In this document: positions 62,255 to 64,000 of the stretch, one piece after another
How the letters are laid out: every line of letters starts with the position of its first letter
How positions within the stretch are numbered: position 1 is the first letter of the stretch
Assembly (NCBI RefSeq): GCF_964199755.1
Contig: NC_133930.1
Location: 31,053,071-31,117,070, forward strand
From: Larus michahellis
Lineage: Eukaryota; Chordata; Aves; Charadriiformes; Laridae
Direction of reading: 5' to 3'
Length of the DNA stretch: 64,000 nucleotides
Translations under genes and position numbers: made by a program
Notes under the pieces: model-generated
What the model saw: the letters and a program-made list of their open reading frames with translations, nothing else
Told to the model about the DNA's origin: nothing
Database searches by the model: none

Positions 62255-64000
62255 CTAAGGGATGGAGAGGTAGGACCCAAGCATGATGTCACAGCTGCCA
62301 GGGCATAAGCCTCATCAGCAAGGACACCATCCCACTGCCTCTGAATGAGGGAGTGGGGCAGGCCTACGGGTGGTAACTGGGTTCACCAAGAGCCCAGATC
62401 AACAGGCAAGTTCCTAGTGCTGAGGCCAGGTCTAAGGTCAAGCTCGGAAGTCACTTCACAGGTTCAGATCAGCATCAGATCTGATGGCTGCTAGGGTCAG
62501 GACCCAGTCGAGTGATTTCTGGGGAGGTCCACAGCGATGATGCAGGTCCATGGTCAGTCTGAGGGTCAGTCCAGGTCAGCAACACCCAAGACCAGGCAGA
62601 GTAACTGCCGTAGTTGAGCTAGAAACTGGAAATCCTACAGCAGAGACTGAAGGCTGTAGAATGACCTGAAAATGGGGATCCTGGGCCCATGGGCAGGTGA
62701 TGTGGATGGAGGCCAAGCGAGGCTCGTCAGGGTCAGTGAGACCTAACAGTTTACTCACAGCTTTGACACTCTGACTGAGAGAAGACAACCTCAAAGTCTG
62801 TATGAAGATGTAGTATGGATGTTACTTCAACTCTGTCATTAGGATTTTGAGCTTGAAGTCTAGGGACACTGCTACCGAACCACTACTAGGGAACCACTAC
62901 TGTACTGAACCACTACACTAGGGAACCACTACTGTACTAAAGCTTCTGCATGGGAATTTCCTTTTTCTTTTCAAGAACTTCTGCTGTGGGGCCAGTGAAC
63001 AAATGTGATCAGTGGGCACAAGTAAGCTTTCCTTTTAAACCTTCCTGCTATTGAAATACCATTCAACATTATAGCCTGTCATAATTTTGAAAAGATGAAA
63101 GAACCTTTCAGAAGGGGAAAAAATGGACTTTGATCATAAAGAATGCTCCTACTAATCAAGGACAACAAAAAAGGAAGGAAGGAAAACTCCAGACTATTCC
63201 ACTCCACATTCCATACTGTGGTCTTACACTGAAGGAAGCTCTGCCCAGCCCTTGACAACCTAGAAGGCCAACACTGTCATTCAACTAGTAGATGTTAGTA
63301 GCTGGCTGAGACACTATAGACACTGCAACCGCAGTTAGACTTGTGCTGGTGCTGCTGTTTACACGAGCATAAGCAATCTTTACTCAACTCCTTTTCCCTG
63401 TCACATGACACCTTTCTTCACCACTGTCATTGGCACCACACAGCTGTCTAGCAGCTGCATAATGAACCAGACCAAAACATTGATCTAGCCTTCCCCCCTC
63501 CATTTCTCTTTCCTCCCCATGATTTGCAGATTGTTTTTCAGCTGGAGCTGTTCCCTGGTATACTATGTGTCTGTACAAGCAGTTATGTCATGGAAATACT
63601 GAGGCTAGCATTGCTGAATAAACTAGGGTTACAGCTTAAAACATACCTTCTGAGAAACATTAAATTATTCTCAGAAATTATCCTCCATTCTAAGTGCATG
63701 CTTCTCTAGCTACCAGCACATGTACATGCAAGACTTCAGCCACTCCGTTCCAGGCTAAAATTTACTCCTGTGAGGCATACCTAATATGTAGTATTTCTAC
63801 ACACTTTACACGACACTTCTGTATTCTATGACCACTTTTAAAAAACACCAAAACACTAGGCACCAAACCATTCCACAGCAGAATTTACATAAAGGATAAA
63901 ACTGGAAACTCCATATACTGGAAACTGAAATCCCTTTTAATAGTATTACTATCTGCCACACTTCCAAAAGGAGTCTGAATTGCTACGCACAAGAAGAAAT
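62255..64000 (-). other. KIAA2026 intronic sequence to the right edge
   Basis: A GC-richer stretch at 62.26-62.76 kb with several AGGTCA-like words lies beside the 63-base exon. The rest is AT-rich with the small tandem repeat. A weak candidate exon near 63.65-63.70 kb is given as a finding. No other exon was recognised. Confidence 0.6.
62877..62932. repeat. Short tandem repeat, four copies of GAACCACTAC
   Basis: Copies are at 62877, 62891, 62907 and 62923, spaced 14, 16 and 16 bases apart, with partly shared TGTACT and ACTAGG linkers. It is a small minisatellite inside the KIAA2026 intron. Confidence 0.9.

Noticed and set aside
63384-63578. Minus-strand frame near the right edge as a KIAA2026 exon
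   Set aside because: It has no convincing acceptor or donor and no similarity I can recall.
1-64000. tRNA, rRNA, snRNA or CRISPR-like features
   Set aside because: No conserved promoter boxes, clover-leaf pattern or spaced repeat array was seen.

Overview
The window looks like a bird genome, most likely part of the Z chromosome. It carries several CR1 retroposon tails with the avian CR1 3' signature, a bird-type ERVL-like LTR, AT-rich introns with ordinary GT-AG splice sites, and a CpG-island promoter. The gene set ERMP1, MLANA, KIAA2026 is the human 9p24 neighbourhood, which is Z-linked in chicken. That linkage is established knowledge; the species cannot be read from the sequence.

Layout. 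From 345 to 10062 on the minus strand are the first seven coding exons of ERMP1, an ER membrane M28 metallopeptidase. They start in a CpG island at about 9.34-10.5 kb, and the gene runs off the left edge. From 10.5 to 23.4 kb is a gene desert with an ancient MIR fragment, a CR1 fragment, a perfect 15-bp hairpin and a perfect 10-bp palindromic E-box. From 23.5 to 31.4 kb on the plus strand is a complete four-coding-exon gene for a 459-residue SLC16-family (monocarboxylate transporter type) carrier, which I know of no counterpart for at this position in human. From 31.4 to 37.4 kb is intergenic sequence with three CR1 pieces and a TTTA microsatellite. From about 37.44 to 43.79 kb on the plus strand is MLANA (melan-A/MART-1), with a probable non-coding first exon and four coding exons giving only 89 residues. 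From 43.8 to 55.7 kb is the convergent interval holding the KIAA2026 3' UTR, a CR1 and a MIR-like fragment. From 55.69 to 62.25 kb on the minus strand are the last three recognised coding exons of KIAA2026 (also called BRD10), one of them a single 3.6-kb exon. The gene continues off the right edge, and an intron holds an ERVL-like LTR.

The genes do not form an operon or pathway. MLANA is a melanosome/pigment-cell protein and a known MITF target in mammals. The window has several CACGTG or CATGTG E-boxes (bHLH-ZIP type), including two upstream of MLANA, one perfect GTCACGTGAC palindrome, and one 20-bp palindrome inside the SLC16 gene. Whether the transporter shares pigment-cell regulation with MLANA is speculation that expression data could test.

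I found no tRNA, rRNA or CRISPR feature, and no compelling new multi-gene system. The most interesting items are the SLC16 gene between ERMP1 and MLANA, the compact MLANA, and several palindromic sites in the non-coding intervals. Exon boundaries were placed by hand from splice consensus, reading frame and remembered similarity to the human proteins; nothing was aligned by computer.
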